From the NCBI GenBank assembly GCA_934045905.1, contig OW203764.1:32839629-32903628 (forward strand): a stretch of DNA of 64,000 nt, read 5' to 3'. The notes under the pieces were generated by a model. It worked only from the letters and a program-made list of their open reading frames with translations. It made no database searches and was not told the DNA's origin. Position 1 is the first letter of the stretch; every line of letters begins with the position of its first letter. Position numbers and translations under genes: made by a program. Positions 1-13,030 of the stretch are shown piece by piece. The stretch comes from Leuctra nigra. Taxonomy: Eukaryota > Arthropoda > Insecta > Plecoptera > Leuctridae.

Positions 1-2149
1 GGAACTTCTTAATTCTTTAGTTTATGAAATCGTCGAAGTTTCTCAGCGCAAAATCAAGGCAATGGGGGGATCCAAATCCCTCAATTTTATTTAAAAAAAA
101 AGGAATACATACCTGATTTTTTTACTGGCAGTCCGTTTTACATGGTTCAACTGACATATGCGGCGTTTACAGAAGCGCGAGAAGCGTTTTGCGTTTTTTC
201 TTCTTTTACAAGTCTGCCGCGAGTAGTTGCTGGATTTGTGATTGGTTCAGACTTGAATCTACGCAAAACGCTTTCCGCTTTCAGCCATTAGGTCCGTATT
301 TGAAATTTTGTCTTCCCACTTAATAATTTTAAAAAATCAGATAGTAACGACCCATTACAGCCTAATAGACTAAATAATGCCGCACACTGGAGTTCATTAT
401 GACCTCTGGTACGACCTCAAAGTGTTAAATACGATATTTTTACGATATTTTACTAAAAATATCGTGTTGTTTACTGTTTTCATGAAAACAGTAACAACAG
501 GCTTCTTGAAGTCTATTCTTTGACTAAATAGTTGGATAAACAACAGGAAAATCTGTGAATTTTGAATTGAAAATGTCAGTGTCAACCACGGATCTAATAA
601 AAATATTTGATTTATTAGGAATGAATGTAGTCGCCAAATATTTAGCGGAATAAGGTAGCCAAAGGCCAAGCCAAAGGCCACTGCAGGAAGGGTTTAAATT
701 GTCGAATTACCTACATCAAATATTGTGTCTGTAGCACTGTCTGTACTCGGAAGCAGAGAAGAATGAGAATGCAATTGTCAATGCAAAGTAAGTTAGGTAA
801 TACCCAATAATTTCTCAGAGATTCGTTTTAGGAAAACCATAGAAAGAAAGCAGAACTCTTATTAGATTTCTTCTTACATCCTGGCTCTCAACAAGATATA
901 AAAATAACCTCACTGTATTTCACTGCAAGTACAATGTTGACAGACAGACACACACTCTACAGTTGACCATACATTGTCTTTTGTTTTCTGACGTAGTAGG
1001 GGGAGGAGTTCTACAGCGGTCAATTAATTTTTATTATAGTTCTTTTAACTCTCAAGTTCGAATTTGACTTTACTAAAAAGTGATATGAAATTGTTATTAT
1101 ATATTCAAGTATCAAGTGGAAAAGTGAATACAAATTAGATTATAGCTTTCGTCATTAATTACATTTTTTTTTAATTTTTTTTGCCTGAATCGAGGTTTAC
1201 TTTTATGTGTATTAAAAAGTAGTTAAAACATAATACATTTACAACGAACTCATAAAATATCCGAGAGTATATAAATGAAGAGGGCGCAGCAAATCCAATT
1301 TTGAGATTTTAATTAAAATATATATGAACTGCTGGCACTAAAACTGTTAATCAAATACTTGCTTCGCAATCTAAAAACTCAATTTATATTCAATATTAAT
1401 ACCGAATGTCAGCATCGGTCTCCTGACATTCCATGAATATATTTTTTTCTCACTTACATGTTCAGTAACGTACAAAACACAAGAACGTTTCACGCAATTG
1501 GCCGTTGTCTCACACAAATTCAACCAATAGCAGCAGAGGTCAAGTCGACAATCACGAAAACGGCATTTTTAATTACAACCGCGAATTTAACCAAAGGAAT
1601 CCAACAAAAAATAATTCGCCTACGGTTCATAAAATAACCAGAAATAGTAAAACAAAGAATCTACCTCATAATTCACGCGACCACGGGAAATAAATTGTGG
1701 ACATATTTCTAAAAGAACATGGTTTATTAATCGTTTAATAAGGGCGAGATTAAAAGTGTCAGAGTGGATGAGACATGTGGCATTTGAGAAGACCCAAAGC
1801 AATTTACATTCTGTCAAAAGTAGCTCCGTGTACTTGTGAAGAACTCGAGAACAATGATTATAAATAACGGAATAAAGACGTCGGCCGTCTCTTACCGAGA
1901 CCACTTTTATTACCAGACAGAGGTTCAGTAATAATTCACCGCGAGTGTACGCCGCCGCGACGTCGAGCGCCGGCTTCCTGAGCCGCCTAAACGCCGCGGA
2001 AGTCGGATGCTGTGGGTTGCAGTCTCGTGTGCAGAGGAAGAGTTGAGAACATCAGTGCGATCATCAGGGGTCGGCGCCTCCTGCCCCCTGCCCTACCCCT
2101 GAGCCTACGTGGACTAAATACTCCAAGTTCATCTTGGCTCTATACAGAC
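1..2149. other. No gene recognised
   Basis: AT-rich DNA with short frames only. 1925-2105 is distinctly GC- and CpG-rich (gtacgccgccgcgacgtcg) and could be a non-coding first exon, promoter-proximal DNA or an old repeat; nothing decides. Confidence 0.6.
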
Positions 2150-2815
2150 ATTGGAAATAGCTGAATCGAAATAATATGTCAAAGTAGCATGCGTGATAAA
2201 ATATCTGAAATCTCCTTTAAGAAATTGTACAAATATTTCCAGGCAAAAATGTCCGTAAAATGTAGATAACTTTTGGATTTAACGACAAATTAGTCTGGTA
2301 ATTGTCAAAAATTCATAAAATGTTGATCCCAAGGATCATGCAAAGTTTTAAGTTGATCGGTCAAACGATTCCATCTTAACTTTTAAAAAATCACATGAGC
2401 TCGTTTAAAAAACAATACTCTAGACCACTCATTATGACATTACAGTGTGGGTACAAAATTACAGAGCGATCGGCTGAATGGTTTAGCCTGAGGTGGGATT
2501 CTATAACTCCATTGCGACCGCTTAGCAATTTCTTCCATAAGGATTAACATTGAAATAATTGCTGAGCGGTCGCAATGGAGTTATAGAATCAGGGCCCTGG
2601 GACCCTATTCTATAACTTTAAAATTCCCAATTCCACTGGAATTCGATTCCATGCAATGTTAATCCTTATGGCTGACCGTATTCCATCAGAATGGAATTGG
2701 GAAATTGTTCTAGAATAGACCTCCTGGGCATTGCCTTAAATCACTATAGGTACAACAAACAGAGAAAGTGCCAAGAAGAGTAATGTGGTGATGCTCGCTG
2801 CCCGCAGTGATCACC
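2150..2815 (-). mobile_element. Helitron-like element, copy R6 (partial), hosting a hairpin repeat
   Basis: Family blocks: atgtccgtaaaatg, CATGCAAAGTTTTAAGTTGA (2338-2358), cacatgagctcg, and at the right acagagaaagtgccaagaag and gctcgctgcccgc. An inverted-repeat element (2497-2723) interrupts it. The CTAG terminus is not visible. Confidence 0.55.
2497..2723. repeat. Double hairpin repeat with ATAAGGATTAACATTG core
   Basis: Hairpin 1 (2497-2590) has arms gattctataactccattgcg and core ccataaggattaacattg. Hairpin 2 (2607-2723) has arms from attctataact to agttctagaat and the reverse core caatgttaatccttatg. Related cores are at 14037-14106 and 55184-55265, so this is a small dispersed family. 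Confidence 0.65.
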
Positions 2816-2861
2816 GAGCCAACCCATCATAATGACGAAAGCAAGTACCTACGTAGTGTTA

Positions 2862-3061
2862 TGCTGGCTTTCCATGCTCCGTCATCTTCCGTCAACGTCC
2901 GACACCGTCCGACGAAAACGACCACGTGACCCGTCTCGACCAATTAGAGCCATCCCCAAAAATCTCGGACGGCGAGGGATTGGTCGAGACGGGTCACGTG
3001 GTCGTTTTCGTCGGACGGTGTCGGACGTTGACGGAAGATGACGGAGCATGGAAAGCCAGCT
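2862..3061. mobile_element. Foldback MITE with TTA duplication (PIF/Harbinger-like), copy 1
   Basis: Two arms of about 80-90 bp start (A/T)GCTGGCTTTCCATGCTC and are near-perfect reverse complements around a short loop near 2945-2970. TTA (2859-2861, 3062-3064) flanks the element. Three-base TWA duplications are typical of PIF/Harbinger MITEs. The same family is at 38244-38458. Frames inside are palindrome artefacts. Confidence 0.8.
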
Positions 3062-3064
3062 TTA

Positions 3065-6000
3065 GGCCAACCAACGAGCCAGGATCATAACAATCATTAA
3101 ATATTATGCTTCTCGTATTTGTGTATTTATTTGTATGGGAAGGAGTAAGAAGCAACACGAGATGTCTGCTGCATGACGTGTTCTGACGTTACGTTCTGCC
3201 TGACTAGAACCACTGATCAAACATATTCTTTACATTTTACGAATACATTGGATTGTCGATCACAAAATGTCGTGACAAAGTAGAATATTCATATTTATTT
3301 TACCGATGTATTTTTCATGTAACATATTATTATTATGATCTGAAAGCAGTTATCATATACATTAAAACGTATTCCCAGGGCCTATGAAAAGTTTGATCTG
3401 TGCATATTTATAGCTCCATGACTATGAACAGCACGGCATGGCTCGGAGGGGGCTGTGCATGTAACAGCACGGCATGGATACAGGGGGCTGTGATATTAAA
3501 TCATGTTTCAGCGATGCGTTTTACTCCCATTTGAATACTACACAACTTTTCACTTACTCTCAAGTACCTACATGCTCGCAATACCTTTGAGCGATGCTAC
3601 ATTTTCAACAAGTTCTAGAATGAAAGAATGTTTGTTTGTTTTTAGAAATGTTTTAAATTACGCAATTGTGAAGTCAATGCTAAGTGTAGCAGGGAACAAA
3701 ATGTGCGTTCTTGCTTGGGTCCGCAAAATATATTATGCAAAATTTGGATCTACCTCCTATACTTTAGTTCGGCCAACCATAGCCAACCATAGGACGAACC
3801 ATTCATACTGGATAGAAAATCTCACTTTCATTTAGTTTTTAGTTAAAATATTTCGATTTATTTTATTTACACTTAGTAAATAACAGCACCGTCCAAAATT
3901 GATTAGAGTATATAGAGTTGAATAAATAGAATTGGTCGCTCAAAGACGGGAAGATTAATTGGAATTTCCAGCCAATAACTGTTGTCGCACTCCTAGCATC
4001 ACCATAATGATTATAAATCCTTCATATCTATCTTCTACCTCATCATCTTCTCCCCACATCGTTCCTCTTCACTTTAATCTTCTATTCATATCCATCATCG
4101 TCTCCTCTGCATTCTTCCACCACGTCATCATTTCTCTCCACTTTCCATTTCTCCTCCTCCTCCCACCATCATTGGCTATTCTCTTCCAACTCTCCTCTTG
4201 ATCCTCTATAGGCAGTGTGTTTAGACTACAGATAGCGCTGCAAAAAGTACAGACAGAGCCACCTAAGCTGTGGGAAGGAAGCTTACCTTTGGCAAGGCGT
4301 CCAAGTCGCTGCAGTTATACGTTATGTTGCTGCACACATTACGCATTATCACTCCTTAAAATTTCCACAAGTTTATCTAATGTTTATTCGCCTACAAAAT
4401 ATTAATAATAAAGTGTTCACAATTTCACTGAATCGGATCACAATAGTAATTTGCGCGACTTGGTTCTGATTCCGAAATATTTTGATTACATATTTTGTTG
4501 ACTTTGATCGGTTGCTAGGTCACGGCCAATGAGAAATGAAACTGTTGAAGATCATTCTCACAAATGTTGCTTATTTCTTTCACTCGTGGCGCTGGGGGTA
4601 TAAACTCTCGGTGCCCATATCCTGCCTATTCAGATAAACATCGAGTATGAGGTATGCCAACTTTTCTTTCTACATTTTCATTCTTTTCAAACTCATTCTC
4701 TACTTCTATAGAAGTATTGGTTTCTTTTCTATTCCCAATTAACAATTCTCCACCACATGTTCAACAAAACCGAATTAAATTCGCAATTTAAATGCGGAAA
4801 CTGTCCAACTCCATCATTGATGATTGAATAATTGATTAGTCTCCACGCCCGTGGAGACCATGCGTTACCCTTACTTCATTGTTTCCTGCGGTCCAGACGA
4901 CGTCTATACTTAATTGATTTACATAAAATGGCCACCGACTCTCTCTCTCAATTCCATGTACCTCCTTCCACAAACCGCGGCCTCCCGAAATGCCCGTCAA
5001 ACCAGCCCAGAAGCAATATCATACCACTTCATCATTCGCCAAAGCTTTTTCGCATACAATCTAAGCCATTTATCACGGTTTCAGATGGCATAAATTTATA
5101 TTCATTCGACTCTAAAATAAGCAATCCGCAAGAGTGGCACGCTAGCGGCGATATCACAGACATCTCGGTAAGTTGATAATCCTGGACGTAAATTGTCGTA
5201 ACTTCGTATACATCGGAATGACAACATTCAAACAGCCACCGGAATCCAGCCTGCGACTCGATGAGATAAATTCCGAAAGCCGAAATATGGCAACAGCTGA
5301 GAATTAAATACACGGTGTAATCCCGTGGCATGAACATGATCCTGTTAACTTCTCAATAGGAGACGTGTTGCGGTGTTGCCTTGTGTCTGATGGAACGTCG
5401 GCGCTTCAGCTTCAATACCAGCACCGTCCTCAGAGGAGCGCGTCAACTAAACATGTTGCCGGATGACGTAACAGCGTATCAGATGCAATTTATTAGGTGG
5501 CAAGTAGGTGTGCGAATATGTCATCAATCATCCTACAACCCCCTTTGTTAATCCGGTGATCATAGCCTATCAGGGCAAGTGATTCATTACAGTACTACTT
5601 CAATATAAAGTTAAATGTATGTGATTATAAAAACTCTTACAAAAGTTGAGGGGCGTGAAATAAGCTTTGAGTTATGGCAGCAAAAGCTTCTACTGAATTA
5701 TTCTATCGGTCGTTTTGCTTGCGGTTTCCGAAACTTGGAATAAATATTTATACATGTTCGGAGATTTTATCGACGTCAATTAATCAAAGTGTGAAGCGAG
5801 GTTCAAAGTGGTGCAGATTACTCCCGAGGTAATGGCCGCTGAACAACAAAACGCTCCGACGTAATGAGCACGATCAATTAGGTCAGCTCTGTGCCACGTT
5901 CTTGAAAACAGGCGCGAAGTTCATCACTGATGAATTATTTCGTGTTTAATTAGTCTTACTGCGAGAGGATCTAAGCTGTTTATCCGTTTAATTCCATTAA

Positions 6001-7563
6001 AGTTGAATAGAGTCTCGCTATTAATCCTGGAGCACGATCGACAGAAGAACGAAGCAGATGCTTCAGACAGAGATAGTTGAGGAAGACAATGTAATATTCA
6101 AGAGTTTCGCGAGAGAAATGAACTAATCCTCTATTATCTACATCGAGACCACAACTCTGAGGCAAGACGCTGAAGAGAATTACCATTTTTATTGGAGGAC
6201 GCGGAGAAATTGAAGTCACATGAAATTTTATTTGAGTTGCTTTTTTTTGTCTGAATATCAGTTTCAAAACAAGCAATTGTTTTACTTTTTTCTGCGTTTT
6301 ATCTGTACGGATTAACCAGCCATGCGGCGAGATTTGTTTTTGTAAGAGCTAAAGCATTCCGTTCCGACGTAGGGGCATGAAGCTTTGAGACAAAAGCATG
6401 ACGTTGACGAATATACGCGTCGTTGCGTCGCGTCAATCTCCATGTCATCAGCCAATCACGGCCATGCTCGATCATTCAAATGTTGGAACGTTCACAACAC
6501 TCAACAAGGCATCTGCCCCCAAATTCTTCACATTCTTTACCACGGTACTCTTCTCTTCTCTTTCTCTGTGTGTTTTGTCTGTCTGTCTGTTTTTTTGCCT
6601 TTATTAATTCAAAATAAATCATTCCATATTGTTGTAAAAACTGACCAAATACATTTTTTTCAAAATCCGGTCTTCAATATCTCCGATATGAAAACTGAAA
6701 GGAAAAGCTTGTAAACAAAACACGTATCGCAAACCACCAAAATTGAAGCTCGTACAGACAAGCTTTCAACTACATTCCTCTTATTTTGAGGAATGTAAAT
6801 ATGATAATCATAAAATTACATATTATTCAAGATGTAAAAATTAAAAAAAAAATCGTTGACTTAAAAGGCTCCAGTGAATTTTATTGCTTTTCGTGCCTAC
6901 TGAACAATGTTTAAAAGTGCACATACCTTCGTGGCTTTGTAAAATGAAAATGAAAATGAATATAATAATGTTATTAATTTATTTTACATTTGTAATGGAT
7001 GCTGTTATATTATCGTCAGAACTCATACTTGGCCTTTTCGTTCTGCGTCACGTGCTTAAGCAATGTAAATACCATAAGACTAAACGATCTGTTAGCGAAC
7101 CGATTGCATACAAATTGAACGGCAACACTTGTTGATTAGAGACAGGCCTTAGGACAGGATATCGAACAATACATGAACAGGAGGACGAAGTGGATGGAAA
7201 TGGGCTTGTTCACATCACTGTCTTCTTGAAATCTATGGTTGCTATGGCACCGGATTGACGTTTTGTTTATTCATAGTTTGCATGAGTGTCTTTTGTTTTA
7301 CATCAACAATGTAAAAAAAGTATATTCGGCCATATTGTTGACAGTTGTCAAGTCGATTTAAGCTAATAATATTATCGGTTATAGTCGAAGATTGTTTGTA
7401 AATGAGTGGTTTTATACCTATAAGAACTTCTTCTGCAGCCTACAATTGCACAGATAAACCATAAATAATAACAAAAAATACTGAAAAACAGATTGACAGC
7501 CGTTCTGACATGTATCACCAAGATGGCCGCACAACAATGAGATGACGTCACGTGCAAACTATG
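3065..7563. other. No gene recognised
   Basis: Contains a pyrimidine-rich tract at 3990-4205, a duplicated phrase cagcacggcatgg (3430-3476), and a GTCT microsatellite near 6577. Short frames show no domain or splice signals worth a call. Confidence 0.6.
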
Positions 7564-8195
7564 AATAGACCAAAACATAAACTAGTGGCGCCCTCAAAGC
7601 GAACTAAAAAAGGGCGTGTCACTATGTGTGACATGTTCTAAGTGCGCATGTTCCAAGTCACTTAAATGTCAATCTTAATGAGTTCAGTAAAAGTTATAAT
7701 TACATCGCGAAATAACAGAAATTGATGCTTACCTCAGTGTCAACATTCAAATACAATCGACATATTTCATTTCAGCACATATTCATACACATTCTTGTGA
7801 AAACTAGATGTCTATTCACCAAAATCACCATTTGACATATCGCATTTTTTTTATCACGGCTTTCTGAAACTTTTCTGAATAAGCTCATTCAGAAAGGGAA
7901 CGGTTCAGAAGACAGTGATAAAAAATTAGTTTGTCAAATGATGATTTTGGTGAATAGACATCTAGTTTTCACAAGAATGTGTATGAATATGTGCTGAAAT
8001 GAAATATGCCGATTGTATTTGAATGTTGACACTGAGGTAAGCATCAATTTCTGTTATTTCGCGATGTAATTATAACTTTTACTGAACTATCGTTATACGA
8101 TTGACATATAAGTGCCTTGACTGAATGTCACACATAGCTGGAAGAGAAAATGGCGGATTGGGCATGCGCGTTTAGTTTATGTTTTGGTCTATTTG
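7564..8195. mobile_element. Large foldback element with arms of about 260 bp
   Basis: The outer ends AATAGACCAAAACATAAACT match in inverted orientation. The inner arms (7681-7850 and 7940-8088) are nearly identical, including caagaatgtgtatgaatatg and ttgatgcttacctcagtg. The centre near 7895 contains ctttctgaa...ttcagaaag. Arms this long resemble foldback-type elements; the superfamily is unknown. Confidence 0.75.
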
Positions 8196-8204
8196 AAAAA
8201 AAAT

Positions 8205-8965
8205 AAAGAAAGTAAAGTCAAGGGATGAAAATGAAGCATGTTTCAAATATTTCAATAGAATAAAATGTCATTGAAATGACAACAACTTTTGGAGATAACG
8301 ACAGATTAGTATAAAAAATGACAGAAACACCTAACATGTTGTCCCAATGACCATGCAAAGTTTTAAGTTGATCGGTCAAACGGTTCTAGTTTAAATTTCA
8401 AAAATCACAGGAATAATGGTTTTAAATTTCAACCAAATGAGAGGATTTGCCTGAAACTTTGTAAGATTGGGTACAATGTTGGTCATGTAATGACTTGCCA
8501 ACATTTCTAAATGATCGGACCAACTCGAAATACATATTTTTTTGAATTTGAACCAATCAACGGATTTCAAAAAAAAAATAGTGTCTGCAACGCTCAGAAA
8601 ACGTCCAAACATGTGTGCAAAATTTCAGCTCGATCGAAGAAAATAACAGAAACCTCAATAACAGAAAAAAACAAAGGTCCGTGCCAAAAGCGCCAAAAGT
8701 AGTCGCTCGCTCAAAAATTACTCTTGAAGTTCTTGAGTTGACCGAGGTGAAGAAAATTTGTAAAATCTGATAATGTGACGTTTTCAAACACCACAATTCA
8801 AAATTTGAACTGTGAATCATTTTTATTCAAACAGAATCAAACACTGAACACTCGACCACTTGTTTGTGGGAGCATTTCAGATCGATTTGTTGATTCCTTG
8901 TGACAGCTGTGCAGGCAAAAACACGAAGACAAACAAACAGAGAAAGTGCTGTAAGAGTTTCATAT
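8205..8965 (-). mobile_element. Helitron-like element, copy R7 (partial)
   Basis: Contains the CATGCAAAGTTTTAAGTTGA block (8353-8373), accaatcaacggattt, aaatttcagctcgatc and, at the right, aacagagaaagtgctgtaag. Both termini are decayed. It lies directly right of the long foldback element at 7564-8195. Confidence 0.55.
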
Positions 8966-9689
8966 AGAAAGTCACAACATAATTTACTTTTCACTCTCAA
9001 TTGTGATTGGCTGGATCTTCAAACACTGCATGTCCTTGCCCTTGAACTTTCAGTTTCATCTCAAACAAATTAAAAGTTCTGTCACAATCTCAACTAACCG
9101 TTTCAAAAGTTTAGTCGTGCTACAAATTCGAAGTTAATTTAAGACGAAAGCCACAAGTCATTCCCAGTTGACTTGATCTGAGATTGGATTAAAAGGATGC
9201 TTCTCTTGACGACGCCTGATGGTGTTTAAACAGCGACGTCCGTCCGCTTGACAGAGCGTCGGCGTCTCTTCATTACGACGCCGATCTCAAGTTACTAGTT
9301 GCCACTTCTAGACTAGTTTAGTTGTGAAGAGCATTAATAACACACTTATTAGTTACAGAGTTGTGTCAAGCATCAATTAAAATTTAATATGGTTGTCTAA
9401 TTAATTTGTTTCCACTTGGGAAAAGCGGCAATCTGTTTGTAAATTGACGGGATAAATAAATATTCTAATCGACACGTGGTTTCTAAAAACATTGGCTGTG
9501 TTGTATACACAGGTTTATTGATGACGAGACATTTTAAAGGGGATGCACAATTAACCATCAACACATATTTTATTATTTCTTCTAATTGAAATATTAGGAT
9601 CCTCCAAATATGTCAAATCCATTAATATAACGAACGAGCATTTTCTTTTTTATTACCAGACTGCGCAAATTACGCATTGTTATAATTTA

Positions 9690-10135
9690 CTAGGAAAACG
9701 CTCTGTAAGAACGCGTTGATAATGAGTCTTCGTCGTATTGCATGGGAATTAAGATTCGTGTAAAAGTTGCTGCTCTACATAAATTTGAAAACGTTGGGAA
9801 GTAACGTAATCAAATGCATCAAAAAAAGCAATGAAAATTTCTTTGAAATTTCTTAGAACAAATTTGGTAGATATTTTCAAAACAAGCATAAAATGTAATA
9901 TTGCGAATAACTATTTGTTCTTGACCGATTTCTCTGAAAATTGTAAAAACTACTACACTGTTGGTCCTAAAAAAGACCATGCAAAATTTCACATTAATAT
10001 GGTCAAACTTTTAATTTTTAATTTTCAACAAATCACATGATCTGGATCTTGTAGCACAGGAAATTACAGGATTGTTTCCTGAGGCCGCATAAGATTACTG
10101 TGTCAATTTCAGATCGGTTGATTGAATGGTGAGAA
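9690..10135 (-). mobile_element. Helitron-like element, copy R1 (partial)
   Basis: The 3' terminus is seen on the minus strand as A|CTAGGAAAACGCTCTG with the hairpin region following. Diagnostic interior blocks are present (CATGCAAAATTTCA, cacatgatctg). The other end is replaced after 10135 by a low-complexity run of gaattgtgaat repeats (to about 10270). Confidence 0.65.
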
Positions 10136-10405
10136 AATTGTGAATGTAATTGTATAATTTTGAATGTGCATTGTGAAATGTGAATTATAAAATTGTGAAT
10201 TGTAAATTACGAATTGTGACTTATAAAATGTGATGACTGATGTGTAAAAATGTCAATTGTAAAATTGTAAGTAAATAAAAAAAAAGTAAATTTACTCGAT
10301 TTCGAGTAGTTGTGGAATATTATGAAATAAAGACGGTTGTCACCACTAAACAAAAATAAACAAAACAAAAATGGTATGACCTGGGCACTGCAGGCAACAA
10401 ACAAA

Positions 10406-10469
10406 AACAAACAAACATACAGGGAATGTAATTGTAACTGTAATTACATTCTCTGTATGTTTGTTTGTT
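10406..10469. repeat. 28-bp-arm hairpin
   Basis: AACAAACAAACATACAG plus ggaatgtaatt pairs with its inverse after an 8-nt centre, with one mismatch. It lies directly before the candidate exon at 10520. Confidence 0.75.
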
Positions 10470-10519
10470 GTTACTTGTCATGTCCGGCAAGTTGATAATG
10501 TATTGGGTAAATATGAAAG

Positions 10520-10689
10520 GAAACGTTGCTCAACGAAACCTAGCGGCGCCACCACACGCGTCCATCCAAACCATCAGCGAAGACGAACATCTCTCCACGA
10601 GAGCCAACGCCAACGGCTACGAACGGCTACCTACGCGAAACCGAAAAGCGAATAGACGTCAAACTCCTTCGCCATGTATTCGAGTATAA
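10520..10689 (+). CDS. Weak candidate terminal exon of an unknown gene
   Basis: A CpG-rich patch in AT-rich DNA has one clean frame: GNVAQRNLAAPPHASIQ, then TISEDEHLSTRANANGYERL, then PTRNRKANRR and a stop at 10687. AATAAA follows at 10750-10755, 60 bp after the stop, as for a last exon. The acceptor assumed (atatgaaag|GAAACG) has a poor pyrimidine tract, and I recognise no family. The acidic then Arg/Lys-rich, Ser/Thr-bearing peptide would suit a cytoplasmic tail. It could equally be a transposon remnant. Confidence 0.25.
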
Positions 10690-12110
10690 TGTCTTATAGT
10701 GATCCAACATCATTGTTACCTATAAAAAGGTTAGAAATTAGTGTAAGACAATAAATTCGTTCTTTCGAAAACTGACAGAAAAAAATTCGCAACCTCGAGC
10801 ATTTTTTATCCAGGAACACATCTCGCCTTCTTTTCAGTATCGTATCATCTCTATCAAATGATCTCTGTTCCTCTCTTGAACATCTAAAGGCAGTAAGCCT
10901 GTTGGCAAAGAATCCACCATATGACTTTTTCTATTTTCCTCTCTGAAAATAATATTTCACTGGTATTTGAACACAAAGCTCCTTCTAGTCTTGAGGCCGG
11001 AAATGAACTTTGCACGGTTTAAACTCTTTGTCGACAATGATGCATCATGGGACTGACGTCTTCAAGAGAGATTACTTTCCTTCAGCGTATTTGTTTACAT
11101 GTAGATATTCTTTCATAAAAGAGAAGAGAGGAAAGAAACAATTCGATTTTTAAATTCGTATGATGGGATTCGTGCAGTAAGAACCTCACTCTTCTTTACT
11201 CTCTTTACTCTATAATGTAGTCTACCTACCAACTGGAAGGTTCACATTGATTGATGTTTTATTTCCATTGATATAGGTATTACATTTTTACAAGTGATGC
11301 GTTTTACGCAAGGAGGTTGTAGTTATATTCTTGGTTTTACGCTCTCAGAAACAGGGTTTTCAATTGTGAGGATGTCAGGGAAAATTGCAGTCTTTATCTT
11401 TTGATAGCGCTGCAGTTTGTAATTTATACAAAACAAAAGTGCTGAATGCTAACTAACAGTGTTCAGTGAGTGCTGAAAACACAGTTGATCAGGCGTGTGT
11501 GCTGAAATGTGGACAATAAGTTTTGTTTTTAATCTAAAGCAACAAGAATATAAAGTAACAAAGTAGCAAGAACAACAATAAGTAAATATTAATACAAGAC
11601 GAAATTTATAAAAGAAATTAATGATTTATTGAATATTAATACCCACCATCTACTCGATCTTGATTAATACTTTTTTTTAAATATTTAACAATACCTTCTG
11701 AAAGTTCACGTACAGCAAGGAAATATGTTCTCATTGTTACTCAACCCTTATGAGTTATGACTATACGCTTGAGATCGGGAAACTGTCGGCTAAAGAGGGG
11801 ACTATAGTCACCCTACATTTGGCGCTGGGGGTCCAAACACTAACCATTATGTTCTTTACAGGAAAATTACAATAAATAATAATGATGATCGGGAATAATC
11901 TTCTTAAAATTGGCTTGTGATTGAAATTATTCAATTTGAATTGTATAGTGGAATATGGACTTAAGTGATCGGGAAACTGGTTGTGTGAAATAATAATTGC
12001 ATTACAAAAGCAAAAAACAAATATGTTCAGTAATGTTCGGTTAAAACCAATGAGGGTTTAAACCTGCTTGATGAATTTTAATCCAGCTCTATTTCTATCA
12101 AATTTCTAAA
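10690..12110. other. No gene recognised
   Basis: AT-rich and without open frames of note. AATAAA at 10750 may serve the candidate exon before it. Confidence 0.55.
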
Positions 12111-13030
12111 CTAGGAAAACGCTCAGTGTAACGCGTTGATGAGCGAGCACGGCCACGCGCACCACCTCGAACCGAAAATATGTCTATCGAAAATCTCATT
12201 AAAAGCCAATAATTCTTGAAATTCGGCAGACTTGTAGGTTTAAAAATCTCAAAATATTCCTAAAGTATTAGTCCCAATAGCCATGCAAAGTTTTAAGTTG
12301 ATCGATTTTACCTTTATGATAAAAATGTTCCTTGTTAAAATTCAAAAATCATAGGATATATTTAAAAAAATATACCTGGGACCACTCATATGATAAAAGT
12401 GTGTGTACTTACACAATATTAGACGATCTGTTGAACGGTCATATCAGTTTCATACGTTTGAAAGTTTCTGCTCTAACTACCTTAGAACTATAAAGAGTCG
12501 AAGAAGCCGTGATCAACATTTTCGAGAAATTTGACAGATAACACGCAAAATGTCAGTAAAATGTCAATAACTTTTAGATTTAAACACAGATAAGTCTGAA
12601 AATTGTCAAAAATACAGAGAATGTTGGTCCCAATGACCATGCAAAGTTTTAAGTTGATCGGTCATACGGTTCTAGTTTAAATTTCAAAAATCATATGAAA
12701 GATTTTTTTTAAATTTTAACCAATAGGAAGATTTGGCTGAAACTTTGTATGATTGGGTAAAATGTTAGTGGTAATGACTTGTCAAAATTTCAAATTGATA
12801 AAACAAACCAATCGAAAGATATTTTTTTTAAAATTTGAACCAATCACGGGATCCCGCGTTCAAAAACGATCCCAGGGACCGCATAGAGTACGTTAGTATG
12901 TGTACAAAATTTCAGATTGATTGCTTGAGCGGTTTGACCTGGGGTGTGACCACAAAAAAAACATACAAAAAAAAACGCACAGAGAAAGTGCCATAAGAGT
13001 ACCGTGGTGACGCTCGCTACGCTCGCTCAA
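12111..13030 (-). mobile_element. Helitron-like non-autonomous element, copy R2 (complete)
   Basis: 920 bp in reverse orientation: A|CTAGGAAAACGCTCAG at the left and CGCTCGCTCAA|T at the right, that is CTAG|T and A|TTGAGCGAGCG on the minus strand. Three copies of the block CCATGCAAAGTTTTAAGTTG or its relatives occur inside. The 5' side carries GCACAGAGAAAGTGCCATAA, a conserved block of the reverse copies. Non-coding. Confidence 0.8.

Noticed and set aside
2832..3041. Small proteins within the foldback elements at 2862 and 38244
   Set aside because: The frames are read through palindromic arms, appear on both strands and match no family.
4586..4600. LTR primer-binding-like TGGCGCTGGGGGT, also at 11819
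   Set aside because: No flanking LTR pair, gag/pol or polypurine tract could be seen at either place.
4832..5176. A 114-codon frame with possible exon features
   Set aside because: No domain and no convincing splice boundaries. The start is not supported and the opposite strand is equally open.
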